Made by a program: the position numbers and the translations under genes. DNA of 64,000 nt from Monocercomonoides exilis (taxonomy: Eukaryota; Preaxostyla; Oxymonadida; Polymastigidae), in NCBI GenBank assembly GCA_001643675.2, contig LSRY02000008.1, positions 1,189,501 to 1,253,500 on the forward strand. The letters are read 5' to 3'. Positions 1-9,687 of this stretch are shown one piece after another. Position 1 is the first letter of the stretch. The number at the start of each line of letters is the position of its first letter. Below the pieces are notes generated by a model that was given only the letters and a program-made list of their open reading frames with translations, was not told where the DNA came from and ran no database searches.

Positions 1-1618
1 CACACACTTTTTCTAATTCGTCCTTTCTTCTTCATTTCCTTTTTTTTCCCCAAAATATCGTTCCTTTCTGTCAGCAAAATTCATTTATCCCGGCTACGTT
101 TCTTTTCCACTTCTCCTAAATATTAACAAAAGCTCAATCCTCTGTTCTGCTTCCTCTCGAATTACCTCCACAAACTCCATTCCATAAAAATGCAAGCAAT
201 GAAGAAGATTCCATCTGAAGAATCCTTTCCCATCTCTTTCCCAAATCTTCTTCTTCTTCTCTCCATTTCCCCTCAAAACAACAGCAATACTATCCCACTA
301 AATATCACAATCCCTGTCCCCCCAGCTCCCATTCCCCTTCTTCCAACCAAAAAAATATAAATATCTCCATCCTTTTTCTGTCTCTTTCCATTGCAAAACA
401 CCTCCCATAATCAGCTCCTCATCTTCCTCTGCCTCCACACCTCCAATGCAAAGCGCCAGCGCTGATGTTCCTTCTTCCTGTCTTCCTCCGCACCCACCTC
501 CATCACTTGCCCTGCAATCGCCTGGCGCGGCCAAACGGTCCTTTCAATAAAAAATAAAAAAAGATAAAAAAATATCTCTTTCTTTTTTTTTCTTCAACCC
601 CACTTCTCTTTCTTATCAAACATACATCAGCAAAAATTCTCCCTCTTGCTCCGCCTCATATGAGCCCTCTTCTCTCTCCCTGCATTTGAAAAAAATCACA
701 TCTCCTCCCCATTTCTTCTCCATCTCAAATCCTCACCTCCAAAAAATATATTCCATTCACTCCACCCATCTTTTCCCCCTCTATTCCCTCCTCGCCCCAC
801 CTTCAACACAACAAATTCCATTTTTCAAATAATAAACGCAACTTCCACACCTTCCAACTCACAAAAATCGAAAAAATAACCCCTCCCAAACTCCATCCCT
901 ATCCATCTCCCACGCATCCATTTTGCCTCTTAAACCTCCCAAAAACACCTCTTTTCCACAAAAAACATTCTTTTATCGCTCCTTTCCCTCTCAAAACCTT
1001 GTCTCCTCCAAAAACTCAACCCCATCACTCCACACCATAAATCCATCCTTTTACAATCGCATTGTCTTCATATGCCCGTTCAGCCACGGCACATCGAGTA
1101 GGACTTTCTTTTCTTTTGTGGCTCTAATTCGTTATGGAACATGATCAAGAAATGCCAAATGCTCAGAAACTGCCAACGGGGTCAGATTCAGAAGCTAAAA
1201 CAAAGACAGGTTGACTAAGTGAAATATTTTTAGTGAAAGGGTTGGGTATTACAAAGAATATCCGCTTGATGGAAGATGAAATTGTTCATATTTATTGATG
1301 GAATGCTGTGGAGCAACAATATTTTCGATGGAAATGAAGAATTTTCAATGTATGTATTTTATATTGTTCTATATGTTGTGAAGATATTTCCATCCGTAAC
1401 CTCTCCAAAGTCGTGATTCAGACGATTTATAAAAAATGGACAATTTATTCCATGCAGAGCAAGACAGAGAGGAAGGGAGCCAAATGTTATCTTACAAATA
1501 TATTACTAGAGCCTAGATGTGTTTTGTTACGAATGTTTATGCTTCTTATTATGGACTCAACATGCTCTGGATAGAAATTTGATGAAAAATGAATTTTAAT
1601 GGAGCAGAAATCAACGGT
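1..1618 (+). repeat. 1.6-kb direct repeat, copy 1 (beta-helix gene 5' flank module)
   Basis: This stretch is repeated almost base for base at 12223-13838, with a constant offset of 12222. The only early differences I see are homopolymer length changes near 560-590. The two copies part company just after the shared AATTTTAATGGAGCAGAAAT string. The first kilobase is pyrimidine-rich on the + strand. The module precedes gene A here and gene D in the other copy. More diverged versions lie at 28870-30400 and, inverted, at 40270-41850, so it is a recurrent 5' flank of this gene family. It may begin before the window. No confident gene was found in it. Confidence 0.9.
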
Positions 1619-1805
1619 ATTGGAAAATGTTCAAAGCTATAAAGGAAATCTGAAAGATTTGCCCGAATAGGGAACCTTTTTGAAGATGGCGGGGATATTT
1701 TCAGAAAAATTTTGTTGGGGAGATTGGGGCAAATAACTGAAACAGGATATTGGAGGCAGTTGGAGCAGAACAAGGCGCATTTCTTGGAATAAGAAGGGCA
1801 AGACA

Positions 1806-2231
1806 TTGCTTTTATGGACCGGGGGGAGCGATGGAACTGGATTTGATTACTTGGCTTTTGAACCAAATATACGAGAAAATCAGAAAGTTTGGCGTTATAC
1901 AAGAAGCTTGGAGTGGATTACAGGCAAAATGGACTTTGAGTCATTTGACCTTTGTCTTCAGCCTTCTATCATTGAAACGTTATTCACAAGAGCAGAGAAC
2001 GAGACTGTGATGCTGAGAATATCTTCTGACAGAAAATATATAGTATTCAAACTTGACAATAACATCGCATTCACCATCTTTATCATCTTCTTCTTTGTCA
2101 TTGCCATCATTGCTGTCATCATCTTCTTCTTCATCTCCATCTCCATCTTCATCTTCATCCCCTTCATTTCCTTCATCGAATTCTTCTTCGTCATTATTTT
2201 CAAATGCATCTCCTCAACAATTAAAATTTAA
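1806..2231 (+). other. Conserved leader-region open frame, copy 1
   Basis: An open frame whose first 90 or so residues (SGT-type start LLWTGGSDGTGFDYLAFEPN, then IISSDR/YIVFKLDNN-type sequence) recur at 30577-30981 and 39663-40067, and as a decayed version at 14032-14235. Conservation in four gene flanks suggests an exon or former exon of the family. The 3' half degenerates into an AT-rich Ile/Phe run made by a CATCTTTATCATCTTC-type simple repeat. The first three copies share the frame, but each is followed by stops, so a functional protein is not shown. I do not recognise a domain. Confidence 0.35.
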
Positions 2232-3397
2232 TATAATTTTATCCTACTTATCCATTATCATATTTGTCTTCCTCTTCTTCTTCCTAATATTCTTCTTCAT
2301 TTTCCTCCAAGCCTTCTTCGCCTTCTTCGCCTTATTCCTCTTCTTCTTCTTCTATCATTCTTCTTCGCCATCTTCGCCATTATCTACCCCTCTTAATTTG
2401 ACAATTTCATTTTTTCCTTCGATTTGCCCTTCTTGGCCATCATCGTCTCATTATTCTTCTCAACTTCTTCCTCTTCTCAGTCGTCCTCGCCTATTTTTGA
2501 AAACACAAGTTGAAGGAGCAATTTGAGTGGAAGCAGAACAGGAGGACGGAAATGGGATGAATTTTTGGAGGAGCAGAAGAGAAGCAAAGCTGTTGATTGA
2601 ATGACGGAAGAATGAGATGGGGGAAATGGGTGCTTTTGCAGAAAGGAAAAATAATCTGGAGAAGGAGAAAGAAGAAAGAAGAAAGACAGAAAGACAGAAA
2701 CAGTGAAGAATGGAGATTGTTAAAGGCATGAATATATGTTTTTTTCATATAAAAGAAATAACATTTTTTCAAAAATTTTACAATATATTTTCTTTAATAT
2801 TGCTTAGGATCTTTTTGGAAGAATATCTTCATTGGATAAAAGCGCAAGGGTTGAGAAAAGATGGCTTTTTGAGCACTTTTGGAAACACAGTTGAAACAAT
2901 TTTAGGGCGTGCGGAGGAATTAATCAAAGAAAATATATGAAATGAATGGAAAAGATGGGATTTGCGAAATGGAAAAGGTATTTTGAAAAGAAGGAGGGGA
3001 AGCGATAAAAGAGAGAATGTGAGAAATTGAAGAAATGGTTGAAGGAGAAATTTGACAAAAATTCGAAAAGAAAAAAGACACAAAAGCGGATGTTGAAGCG
3101 AAAGATTGAGAAAAGAATATGATACTGATTTTTCATAATTCATTTTATATATTTTTAGTTTTTTCATATTTTTGATATTTTTCTTTTGTGTTTAATTTCT
3201 AATTTTATATTGAATTTTTTGTTTTATTAAATATATTTTTTAAATGATAGCAGGAGCTTTTGCGCGAACATTCAAAATCGATGAAAGAAAAAGGATTTTT
3301 GAAAACAAGCAGAAGATTGCAACAGAAGAAAAAGGGATATGGGGAAAGCAGACGATGAAGAAGGGGCAAAAGAGATGGGAAAAGGGATACGGCCATA

Positions 3398-5074
3398 TTG
3401 AGGTATTTTGTGAAATTTCACCAAGAGGCAAGGGAAAGAGAAGGAGGCGAAGATGGAAGTGTTTCGACATGCGAATCTCTTATCTCATCTTCAACAGCAT
3501 TTCTTTCATCACCTTCTATACCCCTAATATCCCTCTCCAAATTATCATTTTTCAACATCTCAACAGCAAATGATGCATGCTCACCTTCAACCTCTACGTC
3601 AACACAAACCACTTGTTTGATGAATAGTTGCTCATTTTCATCGGTTTGCAATGCATATGATGGCGGGATTGTTCATTCCCTCAACAACCCCTTGGTTTCT
3701 CTGACTGTCTCAAACACCTCGTTTGTGGGATGTTGTCGGACAAGGAATGTTGAATATATTGGAACTTCAGGAAATAAGAAACAACCAGGAAGACAGAATA
3801 TAACAGAGAATGGAACGAATACATTCACTTGGTGCGAATGGGATGGGTCGAAAACAGCGGGAAAAGGCGATTCATGGGATGATGGTATATCGAGCGGGGG
3901 AGCGATATGCATGTTCAATTTAGGAGAAGGAGTATTGTCTATTTTGTTTTGCAAGTTCAACAACTGCTATTCCGACGCATATGGGGGAGGTGTATTTTGC
4001 CATGCGATCAAGACAATTGTGTGTGAGAACAGCACATTCAGCAGCTGCACAGCACAAGCAAATACAGGTGGCGGAATTCATGCTTATTCGATTTCATCAT
4101 GTGTTCAGATCAGCGGATGTGAATTTCAAAAATGTTCTGCAAATGGCTGGGGAGGAGGTTTGAGACTGGATGATTTTCAGGTTTCAGAAACAGGATGCAT
4201 TCCAACAGAAAGCGGAGAAGGGGAGAGTGCGTGTGTGTTTGACTGCAGTTTCACTTCATGCTCAGTCACAAATTCATATGGTGGAGGCATGTATTGCACT
4301 AACATTCCAGCTGCATTCAAGATCAAGAATATTAGATTTCTTTTTTGCTCTGCTGTTTCATATGGCGGAGGGTTGCGATTATATACAGATAAAACAACAA
4401 TGCCAATTGATTTGCATTATTGTTATTTTCTTTTTTTCCACGAATGCAAATGCTCAGCCAATCCTCCACGCGGACATGATATTGCATATGCAGATTATTA
4501 CAACTTCTTCTTGAACTCAGGAAATCCATTCTTTGAATGTTACACCACAAATACGGATGAAAAGAGAATTTGCTATGCATTCAACTATTCGAATGCAAAC
4601 ACCTGGTATTTTCAGCACACAGAAAAGTGGGATTGGCTGAAGGATAAGACGATATACGTTTCAGTGAAAGGGAATGATTCATCTCCACTTTGTGGTGCAA
4701 ATGAAACATTTCCTTGTCTGGCAGTGAAGAAGGCGCTTGAGATGTGTGAAATACAGATTAGTTTGACAATCACACTGCTGGAAGGGAATCACAAAAGCGA
4801 GACAGCAACAATTGATATTGGATCAAAGAAGATTTCGGTCATTGGGAAAGGGAGGACGGAGAGTTTGATCGGAACAGGAGCACTTTTATCAACAAGAGAG
4901 CTATTCAGCGTGTCAACAGGTCATCTTGGAATGAGCCACTTGAAGGTTGACTGCAACTCAAATTCAAGTCCTTCTTCACAGAGTGTGGTTGTTGTATCTG
5001 ATGGGAATGGGTCACTCTCGTCGGAGGAAGTTATTATGTATTTATTATCATTTTTTATTTTTTTTCATGTTTGA
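3398..5074 (+). CDS. Gene A: Cys/Gly-rich beta-helix-like family protein, 3'-truncated, 5' end uncertain
   Basis: A frame of about 558 codons with repeated short units. These alternate CxF/CSF turns with GGG motifs (SSGGAICM, YGGGVFCH, TGGGIHAY, WGGGLRL, YGGGMYC, YGGGLRLY), the usual look of a right-handed parallel beta-helix, and imply a Cys-rich, probably extracellular protein. Family landmarks are the DAYDGGI-like segment, TFTWCEW, CVFDCSFTSCS, FFHECKC, FECYTTNTD, and later HTSE-type and IDIGxKKISVIGKG stretches. The frame opens at TTG; the first usual ATG is well inside, and an in-frame TGA lies upstream. The 5' leader position that is a GT splice donor in other copies reads AT here (3121-3123). 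Homology stops at SLSSEEVI and the last 15 codons are low-complexity. Residues from about GDSWDDG to YADYY match G-left almost exactly. Could be a pseudogene. Confidence 0.65.
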   Translation: MRYFVKFHQEAREREGGEDGSVSTCESLISSSTAFLSSPSIPLISLSKLSFFNISTANDACSPSTSTSTQTTCLMNSCSFSSVCNAYDGGIVHSLNNPLVSLTVSNTSFVGCCRTRNVEYIGTSGNKKQPGRQNITENGTNTFTWCEWDGSKTAGKGDSWDDGISSGGAICMFNLGEGVLSILFCKFNNCYSDAYGGGVFCHAIKTIVCENSTFSSCTAQANTGGGIHAYSISSCVQISGCEFQKCSANGWGGGLRLDDFQVSETGCIPTESGEGESACVFDCSFTSCSVTNSYGGGMYCTNIPAAFKIKNIRFLFCSAVSYGGGLRLYTDKTTMPIDLHYCYFLFFHECKCSANPPRGHDIAYADYYNFFLNSGNPFFECYTTNTDEKRICYAFNYSNANTWYFQHTEKWDWLKDKTIYVSVKGNDSSPLCGANETFPCLAVKKALEMCEIQISLTITLLEGNHKSETATIDIGSKKISVIGKGRTESLIGTGALLSTRELFSVSTGHLGMSHLKVDCNSNSSPSSQSVVVVSDGNGSLSSEEVIMYLLSFFIFFHV

Positions 5075-5841
5075 TAATGAAAATAAAGCAAAAAATAAAT
5101 GTGGTGGTTTTTATTAGTCAGGACATTTTTTTAGTAAGCATAGGAAAACAAAAACAAGTTAAAAATGAACAAAACAAATTGTGACAAGTTTTAATATATT
5201 TATTTGAATTCGTATTTAAAAAATAATATGCTCTGATTTTATTTTTGTTTTGTTTCGAATAAAGATCTCGAGAGTTTGTGTTTGTTTAATTTTCAAATTA
5301 TTTATTTATTCATTTTTTTTTTTCATATTTCCCCTTTCCGCTTGTCTTTAACAATTTGTCTCAGTAATGCAAGAAATCGTCTGTTATTGTTATTATTTAA
5401 AACATCATTTTTTATTCAATTTGTTTGAACGAAAAGTGTGAAAAGTTCCAATTTCTGATTTATTATTTTCTAAAAAAGAAAAAAAAAAAAAGACTGAATG
5501 AATGTTAAATATTGACATTAAAGAAGTTCACTAATTTTATCAAAATTCAATGCAAAAAGAAGTTTTGTGAAAAAATCAATAAATATTTCATTTTGCAAAA
5601 GCACGAATATTTTTCGATTTTAATCATGTGGACTTTCTTGAAAGTCACATTGTTCTTATCATCTCATCTGTTCAGTTATTAACAGGTGCCCCCTTTTCTT
5701 TTATCCAAACATAAATGTTTTTCAAACCAAACATCATTCTTTTACAAAAATAAAAATTGTATTTAGAAATCCAAGTTATATTTTTTTGAATTATTGTGTC
5801 TGAGATTATTTCATTTTTTTTATTATGATTTTTATTTTTGA

Positions 5842-6051
5842 TCAAAGACTTGTTCGTGGGATAAGAGCACTTGAGTGTTGAAGGTTATGATATGGGTGAT
5901 TGTTTTTGAAATCATAACTTTCATACAGGGGTGTGGCCATTGACATTTCATCCTTTGACATGAACATTGCCACTGAAACCAAGTTGATCGAAACATAGAA
6001 TTTCCGACTTTGGTGAACAATCAAAAGCCAAAAAATGACAATCAACTTCAT
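5842..6051 (-). other. 69-codon open frame with signal-like N-terminus, left arm
   Basis: Predicted to be identical to 6566-6775 by the inverted repeat. The N-terminus MKLIVIFWLLIV resembles a signal peptide or membrane segment, followed by a polar tail. No neighbour or domain supports function. It spans the MITE-like TIR motif at 5890-5920. Coding status is doubtful. Confidence 0.2.
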
Positions 6052-6727
6052 GTGGATTTCTGCTCACCTTTGTTATCAAACAAACTCGAACAATCAAAAT
6101 CAATTTTCACTGAGACTTCCTGAATGAAAAACAATAATTTTGAAAAGGATAAAACATCCAAAGAAGTTCAAATTTTGTTTCAATGATCAAAAATTTTGAA
6201 GAGAACTCACAAATTATTGATTATGTTTTTTATTCTATTGATTTTTTTTTTTCAATAACAATAGAGCATTCAAAAAAAAATTTTCTTCATCGTTCATCAC
6301 TCGTATTTTTGAAGCATGTTGAATTAATATTTATTATATGGTTTAATTTATTTCTGTTGAAATCATAAAATAATTTGAAATCAAAAAATTATTTCATCAA
6401 TAATTTGTGAGTTCTCTTCAAAATTTTTGATCATTGAAACAAAATTTGAACTTCTTTGGATGTTTTATCCTTTTCAAAATTATTGTTTTTCATTCAGGAA
6501 GTCTCAGTGAAAATTGATTTTGATTGTTCGAGTTTGTTTGATAACAAAGGTGAGCAGAAATCCACATGAAGTTGATTGTCATTTTTTGGCTTTTGATTGT
6601 TCACCAAAGTCGGAAATTCTATGTTTCGATCAACTTGGTTTCAGTGGCAATGTTCATGTCAAAGGATGAAATGTCAATGGCCACACCCCTGTATGAAAGT
6701 TATGATTTCAAAAACAATCACCCATAT
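5890..6727. mobile_element. Pair of MITE-like terminal motifs inside the A/B inverted repeat
   Basis: At 5890-5920 the + strand reads ATATGGGTGATTGTTTTTGA and continues AATCATAACTT. Its reverse complement is at 6697-6727. The same motif occurs at 22915-22943, 23116-23140, 34701-34730, 35909-35940, 48080-48109 and 48320-48344. The pairing here may simply reflect the larger inverted repeat. Confidence 0.4.
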
Positions 6728-6775
6728 CATAACCTTCAACACTCAAGTGCTCTTATCCCACGAACAAGTCTTTGA
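6566..6775 (+). other. 69-codon open frame with signal-like N-terminus, right arm
   Basis: Mirror copy of 5842-6051. A second open frame (6597-6785) overlaps it. Exact conservation follows from the recent inverted repeat and is not by itself evidence of selection. Confidence 0.2.
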
Positions 6776-7441
6776 TCAAAAATAAAAATCATAATAAAAA
6801 AAATGAAATAATCTCAGACACAATAATTCTAAAATATAACTCAGATTTCAAAACACAATTTTTGTTTTTGAAAAAGAATGATGTTTGGTTTGAAAAACAT
6901 TTATGTTTGGATAAATGAAAAGAGGGCACCTGTTAATAACTGACCAGATGAAATGATAAGAACAATGTGACTTCCAAGAAAGTCCACATGATTAAAATCG
7001 AAAAATATTCATGCTTTTGCAAAATGAAACATTTATTGATTTTTTCACAAAACTTCTTTTTGCATTGAATTTTGATAAAATTAGTGAACTTCTTTAATGT
7101 CAATATTTAACATTCATTCAGTCTTTTTTTTTTTTCTTTTTTAGAAAATAATAAATCAGAAATTGGAACTTTTCACACTTTTCGTTCAAACAAATTGAAT
7201 AAAAAATGATGTTTTAAATAATAACAATAACAGACGATTTCTTGCATTACTGAGACAAATTGTTAAAGACAAGCGGAAAGGGGAAATATGAAAAAAAAAA
7301 ATGAATAAATAAATAATTTGAAAATTAAACAAACACAAACTCTCGAGATCTTTATTCGAAACAAAACAAAATTAAAATCAGAAAGAATTTTAAAAGAATG
7401 AACTCAAAAAATATATTAAAACTTGTCACAATTTGTTTTGT

Positions 7442-9412
7442 TCATTTTTGACCCGTATTTGTTTTCCTATGATTATTTAAAAAAATGTCCTGACTAATAA
7501 AAGCCACCACATTTATTTTTTGCTTTATTTTCATTATCAAACATGAAAAAAAAAATGATAATAAACACATAATAACTTCCTCCGACGAGAGTGACCCATT
7601 CCCATCAGACACCACAACCACACTCGGCGAAGAAGGATTTGCATTTGAGTTGCAATCAACTTTCATGTGCAATAAACCAAGTTGGCCTGCTGTCACACTG
7701 AACAGCGTTCCTACAGATGAAAGTGCTCCTGTTCCAATCGCGCTCTTCTCTTTGCACGTCCCAATGACCGAAATCTTCTTCTCTCCAATATCAACTGTTG
7801 TTGTCTCGCTTGTGTGATTCCCTTCCATCAGTGTGACTGACAGACTCACTTGAATCACGCTCTTTTCAACTGCAACACCAATGGTTCTGCATGCACTTGA
7901 CTCATCCAATCCACACAACTCTTCTTCACCACCACCACTCACAGCTACAAATCGATTGAGAATCCCTCTCTTCAGCCAATCCTTCTTTTCTGTGTGATAG
8001 TACGACCAACTACTTCCCGTATAATCATATCCATAACACACTCTCTTGTCATCTGTATTTGTTGTGTAGCATTCATAGAAAGGATTGTTTGAAGACTTAA
8101 AAACATTATATAGATCAAAATACATCACATCATGCCCATATGGAGTGGCTGCAGAGCATTTGCATTCATGGAAAAATATGAAGAAACAATAAATTTTATC
8201 ATTTGGTGCTGTTGCTCGATTTGGATGCAAACACAATCCTCCCCCAGTTGACGTTGCTGAACATGAAATAAACTGAACACTCCTCATTTTGAATTGTGTG
8301 ATTGGAATGTTAGCACAACACATACCCCCACCTCCATTGTTTGTTATCGAGCATGAAGTGAAACTGCAGTCAAACACACACGCACTTTTCCCTCCTCCAT
8401 TTTCTGTCTCAATGCATCCTGACCCTGAAACCTGAAAATTATCAAGATTAAGCCCTCCTCCATAGCCAATTGCTTTACAATTTTGAAATTCACATCCGCT
8501 GATCCGAACACATGTTGAAATCGTTACAACGTATAACCCTCCTCCAACATTATTTTGAACCGAGCACGAATTAAACAAATTATTTTCGATATACACAGAT
8601 TTGATTGTATGACACATGATTCCGCCTCCACGACTGAATGCAAAGCAATTATTAAACCGACAATGTGAAACAGAAAGTTCTCCAGAATTGAGATTATACA
8701 TGCAGATGGCCCCTCCGCTTGATACTCCATCAGTCCACGAGTCACTTTCTCCTGTTGTCCTCGATCCGTTCCATTCACACCAAGTGAATGTGTTTGCTCC
8801 ATTGAATGTTTCATTCTGTCTGTCTGGTTTCAATGGAATCTCTGTTGTTCCTTCACATTTAACATTTCTTGTCCGATAACATCCCACAAACGAGGTGTTT
8901 GAGGCAGTTAAAGAAGCCAAGGGATTGTTGAGGGAAGGGACAATCCCGCCATCATATGCATTGCAAACCGATGAAAATGAGCAACTATTCATCAAACTTG
9001 ATGCGTGGAATGAGGAAGTGGTTGAAGGTGAGCATTCATCATTTGCTGTTGAAATGTTGAAAAATATCAGATGCGAGAAGGATATAAAAGGGATGGAAGG
9101 TGAAGAAAGGAATGGGGCAGAAGATGAGATGAGAGATTTGCATATTGAAACGCTTCCTTCTCTTTTAATTTTTTTATCATGCACCTGTTTTGCATCTCCG
9201 CGCCATGTAACAGAATATTTCCAAAAGTCAGATCCTTTCACTATCTCTTCTGCTGCCTCTGAAAACCATGTTGTTAAAAATGGAAAAGCATCTTTTTTCT
9301 TCAACTCCGCTGAACGGAAACAACATTCCAACATTCTTCCTCCTCTATTTCTTTGATAATCTCTTTTTCTCCCATTTCCATCTTCTGCCTTCTTTCCATA
9401 TTCCATTCGCAT
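7442..9412 (-). CDS. Gene B: beta-helix-like family protein, longest open N-terminus
   Basis: A 656-codon frame starting at an ATG (MRMEYGKK). It is the only copy here with a long uninterrupted N-terminal extension of about 90 mostly charged residues before the shared SLISSS-type segment. The core has the same order of landmarks as gene A: NAYDGGIV, TFTWCEW, SSGGAICMYN, several CxF...GGG turns, CVFDCSFTSCS, FFHECKC, FYECYTTNTD and VDIGEKKISVIG. It then continues through LLHMKVDCNSNANPSSPSVV before breaking off at SLSSEEVI, the same position as gene A. The terminal 35 codons lie in the inverted-repeat arm and are not family sequence. An acceptor-like TGCTAG precedes the exon at about 9438. A stretch from VPSLNNPLASL to GSRTTG is shared exactly with gene D. 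Probably a secreted or surface protein fragment; no substrate can be inferred. Confidence 0.7.
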   Translation of the reverse strand: MRMEYGKKAEDGNGRKRDYQRNRGGRMLECCFRSAELKKKDAFPFLTTWFSEAAEEIVKGSDFWKYSVTWRGDAKQVHDKKIKREGSVSICKSLISSSAPFLSSPSIPFISFSHLIFFNISTANDECSPSTTSSFHASSLMNSCSFSSVCNAYDGGIVPSLNNPLASLTASNTSFVGCYRTRNVKCEGTTEIPLKPDRQNETFNGANTFTWCEWNGSRTTGESDSWTDGVSSGGAICMYNLNSGELSVSHCRFNNCFAFSRGGGIMCHTIKSVYIENNLFNSCSVQNNVGGGLYVVTISTCVRISGCEFQNCKAIGYGGGLNLDNFQVSGSGCIETENGGGKSACVFDCSFTSCSITNNGGGGMCCANIPITQFKMRSVQFISCSATSTGGGLCLHPNRATAPNDKIYCFFIFFHECKCSAATPYGHDVMYFDLYNVFKSSNNPFYECYTTNTDDKRVCYGYDYTGSSWSYYHTEKKDWLKRGILNRFVAVSGGGEEELCGLDESSACRTIGVAVEKSVIQVSLSVTLMEGNHTSETTTVDIGEKKISVIGTCKEKSAIGTGALSSVGTLFSVTAGQLGLLHMKVDCNSNANPSSPSVVVVSDGNGSLSSEEVIMCLLSFFFSCLIMKIKQKINVVAFISQDIFLNNHRKTNTGQK

Positions 9413-9687
9413 TCATTGCTATCAAAGACTTCTGAAAAGACTCTAGCATCAACAGAAAAATAGAAGAGAATAAATGAAAAGGATATTATTGAAATATCAA
9501 AAACAAAATAACTTCAACAAATTAAAAAAAAATACAATAAAATACAATAAAATACAATAAAATACAATAAAATACAATGTGGCAATAATTAGAATCCTTT
9601 TTATAATTAACAATCTTCACACACCTCTTCATCTTTCGCTTTTCAAAATATTGTTCCTTTCTGCCTGCAAAATCCATCTGCTCTGTC
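9413..9687. other. Intergenic between genes C and B, with ATACA-AT microsatellite
   Basis: Contains five to six tandem AATACAATAA-type 10-mers at about 9531-9580, an AT-rich stretch that may be the leader intron of gene B, and otherwise nothing I can assign. Confidence 0.5.

Larger units (their letters stand above)
5020..7600. repeat. Inverted repeat joining genes A and B tail to tail (arms about 1.2 kb, loop about 174 bp)
   Basis: 5020-6221 is the reverse complement, with scattered mismatches and short indels, of 6396-7600. The centre is at about 6308.5. The inner arm ends match exactly, with ATTGAT at 6216-6221 facing ATCAAT at 6396-6401. The arms run without a break into the 3' ends of genes A and B, so this is an inverted duplication of a gene end plus its downstream DNA, not a discrete insertion. 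The 6222-6395 loop is AT-rich and unpaired. Confidence 0.9.

Noticed and set aside
298-534. Minus-strand protein of 78 codons with Cys/Gly-rich start
   Set aside because: Present in every flank module but with inconsistent frames and stops between copies; probably leader or decayed exon sequence.
1134-1220. Start of a protein (MEHDQEMPNAQKLPTG) with a possible 24-bp intron
   Set aside because: The frame ends within 30 codons, a 24-bp intron would be far shorter than others here, and the copy at 29,910 has an in-frame TGA.
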